DNA from: JBGPEQ01 sp050180895
GTDB taxonomy: Bacteria; Pseudomonadota; Alphaproteobacteria; Dongiales; Dongiaceae
Direction: 5' to 3'
DNA: 64,000 bases
Assembly: GCA_050180895.1 (NCBI GenBank)
Contig: JBFXDS010000002.1
Location: forward strand, 186,001 to 250,000
Shown piece after piece: positions 53,206-61,692 of this stretch. The notes under the pieces are model-generated. The model had not been told where the DNA came from, ran no database searches, and saw nothing but the letters and a program-made list of their open reading frames with translations. Each line of letters begins with the position of its first letter. Position 1 is the stretch's first letter. The position numbers and the translations under genes are program-made.

Positions 53206-54104
53206 CCGATGCGGCGGTGCGTTTCGGCCGGCTCGGCATCGCCTTCATCATCGGCTCGGTGGCGGTGTGGGTCCTGCTGCTTATCCTGATCCCGCATCTG
53301 ATGCTGCTCGACTATGCGTTCCACGCCAATCCCGGGGCGATCCGGAAGGGCATCGCTCCCGAGGGCTTCAGCCTCTACTCCTTCCTGCCGCTGATCGATC
53401 CCAACGACGACCTCGCCTTCAACACCTTTGTGCGCACGCTCCTGACCAGCGGCGTGATCACGGTGTTGGCGCTCGTCGTCTGCTATCCCATCGCCTACTA
53501 CCTGGCCAAGGTCGCCGTCGCCAAATGGCTGCACATTCTCATGCTTTGCCTGCTGGTGCCTTTCTGGGTGAACGAGGTGCTGCGCGCCTATGCCTGGCGC
53601 ACGCTGATGGCGCGGCAGGGCCTGTTGAACCAGCTGGTCACGGCGATGGGATTCGAGCCCATCGAATTCTTCAACTACGAGCTGCCGATCCTCGACGCCA
53701 ATATCGCGCTCTTCGTCGGCCTCATCTATTCCTACATCCTCTTCATGGTGTTCCCGATGTTCAACGCCATGGAGAGCCTGGACCGCAACCAGATCGAGGC
53801 GGCGCGCGACCTCGGGGCCTCCTGGGTGCGGGTCCATCGCAAGGTGGTGATCCCCCACGCCAAGCCGGGTATCGCCTCCGGTTGCATCGTGATGTTCATG
53901 CTCTGCGCCGGCTCCTTCATCGTTCCGGTCCTGCTGGGCGGGAAGTCCAGTTTCTGGTTCACCCAGGCGATCGAGTCGCAGTTCTCGGTCCTCAACTGGA
54001 ACGGCGGCTCGGCCTATGCGCTGGTGCTGGAGGTGGTCTGCCTGCTCTTCGTGATGACGATGATGCGGGTGTTCCGCGTCAGCCTGCGCGACATCGCGCG
54101 GTAG
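53202..54104 (+). CDS. ABC transporter permease, PotB/PotH type
   Basis: A 300-residue membrane protein with six predicted helices (first FIIGSVAVWVLLLILIPHLMLL near residues 15-36). The EAA loop EAARDLGASWVRVHRKVVIPHA near 199-220 contacts the ATPase, and the large periplasmic N-terminal loop between helices 1 and 2 is typical of PotB. It overlaps the ATPase gene by 4 bases (ATGA) and is followed by the second permease after 6 bases. Confidence 0.92.
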   Translation: MTDAAVRFGRLGIAFIIGSVAVWVLLLILIPHLMLLDYAFHANPGAIRKGIAPEGFSLYSFLPLIDPNDDLAFNTFVRTLLTSGVITVLALVVCYPIAYYLAKVAVAKWLHILMLCLLVPFWVNEVLRAYAWRTLMARQGLLNQLVTAMGFEPIEFFNYELPILDANIALFVGLIYSYILFMVFPMFNAMESLDRNQIEAARDLGASWVRVHRKVVIPHAKPGIASGCIVMFMLCAGSFIVPVLLGGKSSFWFTQAIESQFSVLNWNGGSAYALVLEVVCLLFVMTMMRVFRVSLRDIAR

Positions 54105-54110
54105 GCCGTC

Positions 54111-55010
54111 ATGCCCTATCCCGACGCCGTGCTGAGATGGTCGATCCGGGCGTATCTGGCGGTGTTCCTCGGCTATCTGCTATTCCCGCTCGGCTACATG
54201 ATGCTGCTGGCTTTCAACGACAGCCGCATCCCCACGCACCGCGATTTCCGCTTCACCTTCGCGTGGTTCGGTGCGGCATGGGAAGACCGGCGGATGTGGG
54301 ACGGCCTCCAGGTCAGCCTTTTGATCGGTGCAGCGGTCGTGCTGCTTTCGGTCCTGCTCGGGCTGGGCGGCGCGCTGGCGCTGACCCGGCTGCAGATTCG
54401 GGCCAAGAACTTGCTCTATGCCGTGCTGGTCTCGCCGATCCTGGCACCGGGCATCGTGCTGGGCATCTCCACCTTCGTCTTCTGGAGCCAGCAGATCGGG
54501 TTGCGCGCCTCCTGGTGGACGGCGGCGCTGGCGCAGACCAGCTTCATCGCCGCCTATTGCATGCTGATCTTCATCGCCCGGCTGCAGCGCTTCGATACGA
54601 CGTTGGAGGAGGCCGCCCTCGATCTCGGCGCCAAGCCGCGGCAGGTCTTCTGGCGCATCACCTTCCCCTATATGCGTCCGGCCTTCCTCTCGGCCGCCGG
54701 CCTCGCCTTCCTGCAGTCCTTCGAGAACTACACCACGACGTACTTTGCCATCGGGGCGGAGCAGACCTTCGCCATCTTCATCGCCAACAAGGTGCGCCAG
54801 GGGGTGACACCGGCGGTCAACGCGATCGCCTTCATCCTGGTGGTGGCGACGATCGCGGTGGCGGCCGCGGTGGAGATCCGCCGCCGGCGCGCCGAACGCC
54901 GATCGATGGAGGCCGTCCGCATCGCGCAGCAGACGGATGTGGAGATGGCGCGGAAGCGGCATCTGCATCGACGCCCGGTCGGCGAGCGCGCGGCGGCGAC
55001 GACGACCTAA
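54111..55010 (+). CDS. ABC transporter permease, PotC/PotI type
   Basis: A 299-residue membrane protein with six helices. The EAA loop EEAALDLGAKPRQVFWRITFPY near residues 165-186 is clear, as is the FAWFG segment near residue 48 typical of PotC. The last 40 residues are basic and hydrophilic (EIRRRRAERRSMEAVRIAQQ, then RPVGERAAATTT), longer than usual for this family, possibly a cytoplasmic tail. It completes the importer begun at 50824. Confidence 0.9.
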   Translation: MPYPDAVLRWSIRAYLAVFLGYLLFPLGYMMLLAFNDSRIPTHRDFRFTFAWFGAAWEDRRMWDGLQVSLLIGAAVVLLSVLLGLGGALALTRLQIRAKNLLYAVLVSPILAPGIVLGISTFVFWSQQIGLRASWWTAALAQTSFIAAYCMLIFIARLQRFDTTLEEAALDLGAKPRQVFWRITFPYMRPAFLSAAGLAFLQSFENYTTTYFAIGAEQTFAIFIANKVRQGVTPAVNAIAFILVVATIAVAAAVEIRRRRAERRSMEAVRIAQQTDVEMARKRHLHRRPVGERAAATTT

Positions 55011-55080
55011 CGTATTCCGGGCGCCTGTCCGGGACGCCGTTCTCTGCTATACAGGCCGCCGCAACGTGACAGGGAAGACC

Positions 55081-56106
55081 ATGCGCATCCTGATACCGGA
55101 CGCCATCTATGCGGGCGAGCCGGCGATCGAAACGGCCGCTTGCCCGGCGGGCTGGACCGTCGAGGCGCGGCGCGGCACGACGCCCGCCGACATTCCGGAC
55201 GCGGCTTGGCGTAGCTGCGATGCGATCGTGATCTGGCAGGTGATGAACCTGGATGCGGAAACCATCGCCAAGCTCGACAACTGCCGCATCGTCGCGCGCG
55301 CCGGCGTCGGCTTCGACGGCATCGACCTGGCGGCCTGCGCGAAGAAGGGCATCGCCGTCTGCAACTGCCCGGACTACGGCACGACCGACGTCGCCGACCA
55401 CGCCATCGCGCTCTACCTGGCGCTGTCGCGCGGCATCGCCTTTTTCCAAGACGCGCTGCGCGCCGATCCGGCGAAGAATTGGGACTGGGCCGCGCCGCCC
55501 CTGATCGACCGGGTGCGTGGCCGCTGTTTCGGCGTCATCGGCCTGGGGCGCATCGGCACCGCGGCGGCGCGGCGGGCGCGGGCGCTCGACATGCCCGTGC
55601 TGTTCTACGATCCCTACGTGCCGGACGGGCAGGAACTGGCGCTCGGATTCGCGCGCATGCGTCGCCTCGAAGAGCTGCTGGAGCGCGCCGATGTGGTCAG
55701 CCTGCATGCGCCGCTGACCGACGAGACGCGCCGGATGATCGACGCGGCGGCGCTTGGCCGGATGCGGGCGAACGCCGTGCTCGTCAATACGGCACGCGGC
55801 GCGATCGTCGACATCGATGCACTATACGAAGCGCTGAAAGATAGGCGCATTGCCGGCGCCGGCATCGACGTGCTGCCGCAGGAGCCGCCGGATCCCGGCC
55901 ATCCGCTCATCCGGGCGTTCCGCGCCAATGAGCCCTGGCTCGCCGGCCGCCTTCTGCTGACGCCGCACGCGGCCTTCTACAGCGCCGCCGGCATGGCCGA
56001 CCTCCGGCGCAAGCCTGTGGAGACCGTCGTCGCCTATCTAGCGGAGGGAAAGCTGCGCAACTGTGTCAATGCATCTCTGCTGGCGCAGCATGGGCGGCGG
56101 AGCTGA
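55081..56106 (+). CDS. 2-hydroxyacid dehydrogenase, CtBP-like
   Basis: A 341-residue NAD-dependent dehydrogenase. ARAGVGFDGIDLAACAKKGI near residues 75-94, cofactor motif GVIGLGRIGTAAARRA near 150-165, catalytic Arg in VNTARGAIVDIDALYEAL near 240, and the C-terminal LTPHAAFYSAAGMADLRRK near 300-318, a mark of the CtBP-type branch of D-isomer 2-hydroxyacid dehydrogenases. CAGGGAAGACC precedes the ATG. It lies 70 bases after the second permease and may act on a keto acid from the same pathway. Confidence 0.9.
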   Translation: MRILIPDAIYAGEPAIETAACPAGWTVEARRGTTPADIPDAAWRSCDAIVIWQVMNLDAETIAKLDNCRIVARAGVGFDGIDLAACAKKGIAVCNCPDYGTTDVADHAIALYLALSRGIAFFQDALRADPAKNWDWAAPPLIDRVRGRCFGVIGLGRIGTAAARRARALDMPVLFYDPYVPDGQELALGFARMRRLEELLERADVVSLHAPLTDETRRMIDAAALGRMRANAVLVNTARGAIVDIDALYEALKDRRIAGAGIDVLPQEPPDPGHPLIRAFRANEPWLAGRLLLTPHAAFYSAAGMADLRRKPVETVVAYLAEGKLRNCVNASLLAQHGRRS

Positions 56107-56133
56107 GGCAGGTCGCAGGAGCCGCTGCGGGGT

Positions 56134-56184
56134 TGTCACCCTCGCGAAAGCGGGGGGCCAAGGTGAGCGACGGGGCGGTCCACG
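56134..56184. repeat. Decayed family B element
   Basis: From 56134 the sequence TGTCACCCTCGCGAAAGCGG follows the left half of the 33351 element closely (one difference in these 20 bases), then diverges through GAGCGACGGGGCGGTCCACG. The right half is not recognisable. Confidence 0.6.
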
Positions 56185-56200
56185 GTGTCCGTGATGCCGG

Positions 56201-57073
56201 TCACCCCAGGAAATGCGCCTCGGGCAGACCCTTCACGTCGGGCGCGAAGGCGAAGAGGCCGCCGGCTTGTGGCTGCTGCGCGATCTCCGCGGGTGTCAGC
56301 TGAACCGAGGCCGAGGTGACGTAGACGATGTCCAGATTGGGGCCGCCGAACATCGGGCAGGTCGGCTTCTGCACCGGCAGCCTGACGACACGCTCGATAC
56401 GGCCCTGCGGATCGTAGCGGGTGACGCGCCAGCCGTCCCACTGCGCCACCCAGACGCCGCCCTCGGCATCGACGGTGGCACCGTCGGGCACCCCGTCGGC
56501 GGCGGGGATCTCGACGAAGACGCGACGATTGCCGACATCGCCGCTGCCGGGGTCGAAGTCGAAGGCCCAGATTGCATGCTGGTAGCTGTCGGCGTAGTAC
56601 ATGACGCGGCTGTCGGGACTCCAGCACAGGGAATTCGAGCAGACGATGCCCTCGACCATGCGTTGACAGTCGAGGTCGGGGGTCAGGCGGTAGAGCCCGC
56701 CGCTGGCGGATTTTTCGGAGTCGTCCATGCTGCCGGCCCAGAAGCGGCCCTGGCGGTCAGGCTTGCCGTCGTTGAAGCGGTTGCCAGGTCGATCGCGCTC
56801 GGGATTTACGATCGGCGTGAACGTTGCCGCTGCCGGGTCGAAGAAGTGGAAACCCGATTTCATCGCCACGACCAGCCCGCCCTTGGCGCGGACGGCGAGA
56901 GAGCCGATGTCCTCCGGCGTCGACCAGGACTCGTCGCGTCCGGTCGCGGGATCGAAGCGATGGAGTTGCCGCCGCTTGATGTCGACCCAGTAGAGCCGCT
57001 TCGCCGCCGGATCCCACAGCGGGCCCTCGCCCAGGATGGCCCTGGCGTCGAGCGCACAGACGATGTCGGTCAT
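56201..57073 (-). CDS. SMP-30/gluconolactonase family lactonase
   Basis: A 290-residue six-bladed beta propeller. Metal ligands are in GEGPLWDP (Glu, about residue 15), NRFNDGKPDRQGRFWAGS (Asn, about 96) and CSNSLCWSPDSRVMYYADS (Asn and Asp, about 143-161), matching the lactonases that hydrolyse sugar lactones to aldonates. ATG at 57073 gives the normal start. It is the last gene of the minus-strand set SMP-30, RraA-like, and aldose epimerase, and pairs logically with sugar dehydrogenases and the IlvD-type aldonate dehydratase on the other strand. Confidence 0.92.
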   Translation of the reverse strand: MTDIVCALDARAILGEGPLWDPAAKRLYWVDIKRRQLHRFDPATGRDESWSTPEDIGSLAVRAKGGLVVAMKSGFHFFDPAAATFTPIVNPERDRPGNRFNDGKPDRQGRFWAGSMDDSEKSASGGLYRLTPDLDCQRMVEGIVCSNSLCWSPDSRVMYYADSYQHAIWAFDFDPGSGDVGNRRVFVEIPAADGVPDGATVDAEGGVWVAQWDGWRVTRYDPQGRIERVVRLPVQKPTCPMFGGPNLDIVYVTSASVQLTPAEIAQQPQAGGLFAFAPDVKGLPEAHFLG

Positions 57074-57080
57074 GGCGACC

Positions 57081-57788
57081 TCAATGGATTTCGTCGGCTT
57101 CACGGATGGCGCGCGCCAGCATCTCGTAGCTGAAGTCCGGGCGGCGGCTGGCGCCGATGAGATGGGCTTCGCGCCGGGCGATGGCGGCGGCGGCCTCCGG
57201 CACCTTGCGGGCGACTTCCAGCGGCACGACCACGGCACCATGCAGGTCGGCGTGGACGAGATCGCCCGGCCGCACGGTCATGCCGTGGACGGTGACGGCG
57301 ACGTCGAACTGCTCGAGATGCACGAAGGCATGCGAGGGGGCGACGCTGCCGGCCAGCATCTGGAAGCCTTCGGCGCATTGGGGGATGTCGCGCACGCAGC
57401 CGTTCGTGACGACGCCGAGGTAGCCGAGACCCTTGTGCAGATTACTCTGCACCTCGCCCCAGAAGGCGCCGTAGCCGGGGCTGGCGTCGAGATCCTCGAT
57501 CACCATGATGCTGGGGCGCGGGCCCTCGGCGACATAGCGGTAGTAGTCGAGCCGCTGCCGGCGCATCTCGTCGGTGCCGCGGTCGGAGGGATGCATGGCG
57601 CGGATGGTGGCGGTGCTGGCATAACCGACGATCGGCAGCAGCTGCGGCCGGGCGGCGACGAACGGCTTGACGGTATAGCCGAAGCCGCGGCGCTGCGGCG
57701 CCACGACCTCCAGCGCGTTGCAGACCGTCGGCGTATCCAGCGCGGCTAGGCTCTTCAACTCCTCGGCGGTCAGCGGGGTATCGGGCAC
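57081..57788 (-). CDS. RraA-like / HMG-CHA aldolase family protein
   Basis: A 235-residue protein of the RraA/dimethylmenaquinone methyltransferase-like fold, which includes metal-dependent oxaloacetate decarboxylases and 4-hydroxy-4-methyl-2-oxoglutarate aldolases. Conserved features are LAALDTPTVCNALE near residues 15-28, FWGEVQSNLHKGLGYLGVV near 109-127, and TNGCVRDIPQ near 128-137 with the Arg-Asp pair. GTG at 57788 follows GAGGAGACTGATT. True RNase regulators are smaller, so a carboxylase/aldolase role in the local pathway is more likely. Confidence 0.8.
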   Translation of the reverse strand: MPDTPLTAEELKSLAALDTPTVCNALEVVAPQRRGFGYTVKPFVAARPQLLPIVGYASTATIRAMHPSDRGTDEMRRQRLDYYRYVAEGPRPSIMVIEDLDASPGYGAFWGEVQSNLHKGLGYLGVVTNGCVRDIPQCAEGFQMLAGSVAPSHAFVHLEQFDVAVTVHGMTVRPGDLVHADLHGAVVVPLEVARKVPEAAAAIARREAHLIGASRRPDFSYEMLARAIREADEIH

Positions 57789-57818
57789 AATCAGTCTCCT
57801 CGTGTTTCGGTCGATCCG

Positions 57819-57908
57819 TTGTAGGGGCGAGCGGCGCTCGCCCACTTTGCACACCCGTGGTCATCGAAGTTCTGTATGAAAGAGGGCGAGCGCCGCTCGC
57901 CCCTACAA
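57819..57908. repeat. Family C inverted-repeat element
   Basis: Arms 57819-57843 and 57884-57908 are perfect 25-base reverse complements, and each arm is itself a hairpin with the core GGGCGAGC/GCTCGCCC. A 40-base centre separates them. The right end supplies the TAG stop codon of the aldose epimerase gene (57903-57905), and related but shorter hairpins lie at 16885 and 28968. Confidence 0.9.
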
Positions 57909-58799
57909 AACCTCGATATCAAATTGTACGACGACGCGCATGGTCGCGCCCTGCTCGAGAATTTGGAAGCCCGTGTCCGCGCGGCCGGCGTTGACGTTGT
58001 TGACGGCGTCGGGCGCGTGGGTGACGGGCTCAACGCAGAAGAAATCGTGCTTCGCCGGCGTGTAGACGACGAGGAAATCGAGCGGAGCGTCGGCGGTCAT
58101 CGTCAGGCGTGCCTTCCATTCCGGCCACTCGATCACGGCCTTGCGGTCCCAGCCGGAGAAGCAGTTGTCCATGGCGACGCCGTCGGCGCGTACGCTCTTG
58201 CGCAGGTCGTGGGTGGCCGGCGGGTCCACCGGTTTCGTCGGCATGTTTTCGGCGTCGTCCGGCCACATTTGGCCGATGCCGGCGGTGACCGTGGCCTTGG
58301 GCGTGCGCACGAAATAGGGGTGCGGCCCGAGTCCCGCCGGCATCGGTCCCGGCCCCTCATTGCTCAGCGCCATCGCCAGGGTCAGCCGGTTGCGCTCCAG
58401 GGTGAACTCCTGCACGGCGCGGTAGGTCCAGGGCCAGTCGTCGGCTGCATGGCGGTATTCGAGTGTGGCCGCAGCCTCGGTGGCGCGGACCACGCGCCAG
58501 GGCATGAGCCACCCCTGGCCGTGAATGCTGTGGGGTTCCGGCAGGAAATTCAGCGGCAAGACGACGTCGCGGCCGCCGAAGCGGAAACGGCCGTCGCAGA
58601 TGCGGCCGGAATAGGGGACGAGGGGGAAGCAGGACATGTCGAGCGGGGCGCGCCGCTTCAGGGCAACGGCCGACGCCGGTCGCAGCCATTCGACGGTGTG
58701 GCCGCGGCCCTCGCTCCAGTATCGGGCGATCGAGCCGCCGGCGTCGGGTGCCAAGGTCAGGGCCGCCGCGCCGTTCTTGAGCGTCACGAGGTCTGTCAT
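57903..58799 (-). CDS. Aldose 1-epimerase family protein
   Basis: A 298-residue galactose-mutarotase-fold protein. PLVPYSGRICDGRFRFGG near residues 58-75 has the conserved Arg, HSIHGQGWLMPW near 89-100 the catalytic His, and GLGPHPYFVRTP near 170-181 the second conserved His; the C-terminal FCVEPVTHAPDAVNN near 263-277 holds the catalytic Glu. It interconverts sugar anomers ahead of dehydrogenases that need the beta form. Its stop lies in the family C repeat. ATG at 58799 is chosen because the conserved fold begins there. It is divergent from the GntR gene. Confidence 0.9.
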   Translation of the reverse strand: MTDLVTLKNGAAALTLAPDAGGSIARYWSEGRGHTVEWLRPASAVALKRRAPLDMSCFPLVPYSGRICDGRFRFGGRDVVLPLNFLPEPHSIHGQGWLMPWRVVRATEAAATLEYRHAADDWPWTYRAVQEFTLERNRLTLAMALSNEGPGPMPAGLGPHPYFVRTPKATVTAGIGQMWPDDAENMPTKPVDPPATHDLRKSVRADGVAMDNCFSGWDRKAVIEWPEWKARLTMTADAPLDFLVVYTPAKHDFFCVEPVTHAPDAVNNVNAGRADTGFQILEQGATMRVVVQFDIEVL

Positions 58800-58871
58800 G
58801 GCCGCCGCCTCCCGTCTTCGCTGTCGCCCGCGACCGCCACACCCTAATGCGGCCTTCCCGCATCCGACAAT

Positions 58872-58944
58872 TCCAATGTCGGGTCCAATGTCGGGGCAGA
58901 TGCGCGATGGGTGCGTTGACAGTATCGGCATATCGTATGACTAT
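58872..58944 (+). promoter_or_regulatory. Promoter/operator region of the GntR-IlvD operon
   Basis: A perfect 12-base tandem repeat TCCAATGTCGGG (58872-58883 and 58884-58895), then TTGACA at 58916-58921, and a small dyad CATA-TCG-TATG at 58929-58939. The best -10 candidates (TATGAC, TATTCG) are at poor spacing, so the promoter may need an activator. These are candidate GntR binding sites. Confidence 0.4.
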
Positions 58945-59013
58945 TCGCCGCCCCGCAAAAAGGTCTCGCGGAAAGAGTGGCCAAAAAAGGGCTCTAAGGG
59001 AGGAACAGAGCGC

Positions 59014-59814
59014 TTGCCGGATCGGCGACGGACCAGCCTGACCTATTCGACGCGCAGCCTGCACGGTCAGGTCGCGCACGATATCGGCGGTCGCATCCTG
59101 CGCGGCGACTTGGCGCCCGGCGCCGTGCTGCCCAACGAGGCGGATTTCAGCGCGCGGCTGCGCGTCAGCCGCACGGCGCTGCGCGAAGGTATCAAGGTGC
59201 TGGCGGCGAAGGGCCTGGTGGAGTCGCGGCCGAAGACCGGCACGCGTGTGCGGCCGCGCGCCGACTGGAACCTGCTCGACCCCGACGTGTTGGCGTGGCA
59301 GATGGCCGCCGGCCCGCTTGAGCGGTTCGTCGAGGAGCTGTTCGAGCTCCGGCAGATGATCGAGCCACAGGCGGCGGCCATCGCCGCGCGCCGCGCCGGC
59401 GCTGCCGAGGTGCGGCGGATCGAGCAAGCCTATCTGGGGATGAAGCAGGCGGGCAACGACAGCACGCGGTGGATCGAGCCGGACCTGCGGTTCCATCAGG
59501 CCATCATCCGCGCGACCGGCAACGAGCTGCTGTGGCCGCTGGGCGCCATCATCGAGACGGCGCTCACGGCGAGCTTCCGGCTGTCCAGCGCAGGCTGGGA
59601 CGGGCCGGTTCATTCGCTGCCGCTGCACAAGGCCATCCTCGACGCCATCCGTCGGCGCGACGCGACGGCGGCCGGTGCGGCCATGCGCCGCCTGCTCGCG
59701 GATGCCGCCGCCGACGCCCGCCGCGCGCTGGCGAATGGCCGTCCCAAGCCTTCACGGCGCGGTCGCGCGTCCCAACGTCCCATCGATGAGGAAGGTAGGT
59801 ACGATGTCCGCTGA
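59014..59814 (+). CDS. GntR/FadR-type transcriptional regulator
   Basis: A 266-residue regulator. Winged helix residues about 15-80 (GQVAHDIGGRILRGDLAPG, LPNEADFSARLRVSRTALRE, LAAKGLVESRPKTGTRV) and a FadR/FCD-type effector domain about 95-240 (ELFELRQMIEPQAAAIAARR, DLRFHQAIIRATGNELLWP), which binds carboxylated ligands through conserved His. The TTG at 59014 is the preferred start because AGGGAGG lies 10 bases upstream and the fold begins just after; no suitable ATG is nearby. It overlaps the IlvD-type gene by 11 bases, which suggests the pair is co-regulated. Confidence 0.87.
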   Translation: MPDRRRTSLTYSTRSLHGQVAHDIGGRILRGDLAPGAVLPNEADFSARLRVSRTALREGIKVLAAKGLVESRPKTGTRVRPRADWNLLDPDVLAWQMAAGPLERFVEELFELRQMIEPQAAAIAARRAGAAEVRRIEQAYLGMKQAGNDSTRWIEPDLRFHQAIIRATGNELLWPLGAIIETALTASFRLSSAGWDGPVHSLPLHKAILDAIRRRDATAAGAAMRRLLADAAADARRALANGRPKPSRRGRASQRPIDEEGRYDVR

Positions 59815-61528
59815 GAAAGGCAAGCTTCGCTCCTCGGCCTGGTTCGGCAAGCCGGATCGCGACGGTTTTCTGCACCGTAGCTGGATGAAGAACCAGGGCT
59901 TCCCGCAGCATCTCTTCGACGGCCGGCCGGTCATCGGTATCTGCAACACCTTCTCGGAGTTGACGCCCTGCAACGCGCATTTCCGCAAGATCGCCGAACA
60001 TGTGAAACGCGGTGTCTACGAGGCCGGCGGCTTCCCGCTCGAGTTCCCGGTGATGTCGCTGGGTGAGTCCAATCTGCGGCCGACGGCGATGCTGTTCCGC
60101 AACCTCGCCTCGATGGATGTCGAGGAATCGATCCGCGGCAACCCGATCGACGGCGTCGTGCTGCTGACGGGCTGCGACAAGACCACGCCGGCCCTGGTCA
60201 TGGGCGCGGCGAGCTGCGACGTGCCGTCCATTGTGGTCTCCGGTGGTCCCATGCTCAACGGCCACTACCGCGACCAGACCGTGGGCTCGGGCACCAGCGC
60301 CTGGCAGCTGTCGGAGGACGTGCGCGGCGGCCGCATCTCGCTGCAGCAGTTCCTGGAGGCCGAGGCGGGCAACTCGCGCTCGGCCGGCCATTGCATGACC
60401 ATGGGCACGGCCTCGACTATGGCCTCGATGGTCGAGGCGCTCGGCATCGCGCTGCCGACCAATGCCGCGATCCCCGCCGTCGATTCGCGGCGCTATGTCC
60501 TGGCGCATATCGCCGGGCGTCGGATCGTCGAGATGGTGCATCAGGACGTGCGCATCTCTCGGATCCTGACGCGCCAGGCGTTCGAGAACGCCATCCGCGT
60601 CAACGGCGCCATCGGCGGCTCGACCAACGCGGTCATCCATCTGCTGGCCATGGCCGGACGCATCGGCGTCGACCTCACGCTCGACGACTGGGACCGGCTG
60701 GGCCGGAACGTGCCGTGCATCGTCGACCTGATGCCGTCCGGCAAGTTCCTGATGGAGGACTTCTATTATGCCGGCGGGCTGCCGGTGGTGATGAAGGAGA
60801 TCAAGGATCTCCTGCATCTCGATCACGTCACGGTCACCGGCAAGAGCGTGGCCGAGAACATCGCGGAAGCCGAGTGCTTCAACCGCGACGTCATTTTTCC
60901 CATGGACAGGCCGTTCAAGCCGCAGGGCGGCATCGCCGTGCTGCGCGGCAACCTGGCGCCTAACGGCGCCATCATCAAGCCGTCGGCGGCAACGCCGGCG
61001 CTGATGCAGCATCGCGGCCGCGCCGTCGTCTTCGAGAACGTCGAGCACTACAAGGAGCGGCGCGATGATCCCGCGCTCGACATCGACGAGACCTGCGTCA
61101 TGGTGCTGAAGAACTGCGGCCCCAAGGGCTATCCGGGCATCGCCGAGGTCGGCAACATGGCGCTGCCGGAGAAGGTGCTGAAGAAGGGCGTGCGCGACAT
61201 GGTCCGCATCTCTGACGCGCGCATGAGCGGCACCGCCTACGGGACGGTCGTGCTGCACACGGCGCCGGAGGCCGCCGTCGGCGGGCCGCTGGCGCTGGTC
61301 AGGGACGGCGACATGGTCGAGCTCGACGTGGCCGACCGGCGCCTGCACCTGGACGTGCCGCAGGCCGAGCTGGATCGTCGCCGCGCCGCCTGGACGCCGC
61401 CGGCGCCGGCCATGACCAGCGGCTATCAGAAGATCTATGTCGATCACGTGATGCAGGCGGACCGCGGCTGCGATCTGGATTTCCTCGTCGGCCGGCGCGG
61501 CGCTGCGATTCCCCGCGAGTCGCACTGA
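59804..61528 (+). CDS. IlvD/Edd family sugar-acid dehydratase (L-arabinonate type)
   Basis: A 574-residue Fe-S dehydratase of the pentonate/hexonate group. Cluster cysteines are visible in CNTFSELTPCNAHF near residue 46, TGCDKTTPALVMGAASC near 120-137 and NSRSAGHCMTMGTAST near 190-205. The end, FLVGRRGAAIPRESH, is characteristic of L-arabinonate/D-xylonate-type dehydratases. It removes water from the aldonate to a 2-keto-3-deoxy acid. GAGGAAGGTAGGTACG precedes the ATG, which overlaps the GntR stop. SMP-30, epimerase and AraD1-type genes complete the non-phosphorylating pentose route. Confidence 0.9.
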   Translation: MSAEKGKLRSSAWFGKPDRDGFLHRSWMKNQGFPQHLFDGRPVIGICNTFSELTPCNAHFRKIAEHVKRGVYEAGGFPLEFPVMSLGESNLRPTAMLFRNLASMDVEESIRGNPIDGVVLLTGCDKTTPALVMGAASCDVPSIVVSGGPMLNGHYRDQTVGSGTSAWQLSEDVRGGRISLQQFLEAEAGNSRSAGHCMTMGTASTMASMVEALGIALPTNAAIPAVDSRRYVLAHIAGRRIVEMVHQDVRISRILTRQAFENAIRVNGAIGGSTNAVIHLLAMAGRIGVDLTLDDWDRLGRNVPCIVDLMPSGKFLMEDFYYAGGLPVVMKEIKDLLHLDHVTVTGKSVAENIAEAECFNRDVIFPMDRPFKPQGGIAVLRGNLAPNGAIIKPSAATPALMQHRGRAVVFENVEHYKERRDDPALDIDETCVMVLKNCGPKGYPGIAEVGNMALPEKVLKKGVRDMVRISDARMSGTAYGTVVLHTAPEAAVGGPLALVRDGDMVELDVADRRLHLDVPQAELDRRRAAWTPPAPAMTSGYQKIYVDHVMQADRGCDLDFLVGRRGAAIPRESH

Positions 61529-61549
61529 CAACAGAACGGGATCAACACG

Positions 61550-61634
61550 GTGCGTCCTTCGACAAGCTCAGGATGAGGTGCTTTCTTCGTGCCACAAAAA
61601 CTGTACCTCATCCTGAGCTTGTCGAAGGACGCAC
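61550..61634. repeat. Family A inverted-repeat element, copy 2
   Basis: Perfect 30-base arms (61550-61579 and 61605-61634) around a 25-base loop. Same length, arms and loop as the copy at 12756-12840; where copy 1 has ACAGGCTC/GAGCCTGT, this has ACAAGCTC/GAGCTTGT, so both arms changed together. It lies between the dehydratase and the sugar-binding-protein gene. Confidence 0.92.
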
Positions 61635-61692
61635 GACGGTCGTGCCGGCCGACCCGAGCGCCGGATGTGCAGGTCCAACAGGGAGGACACAG

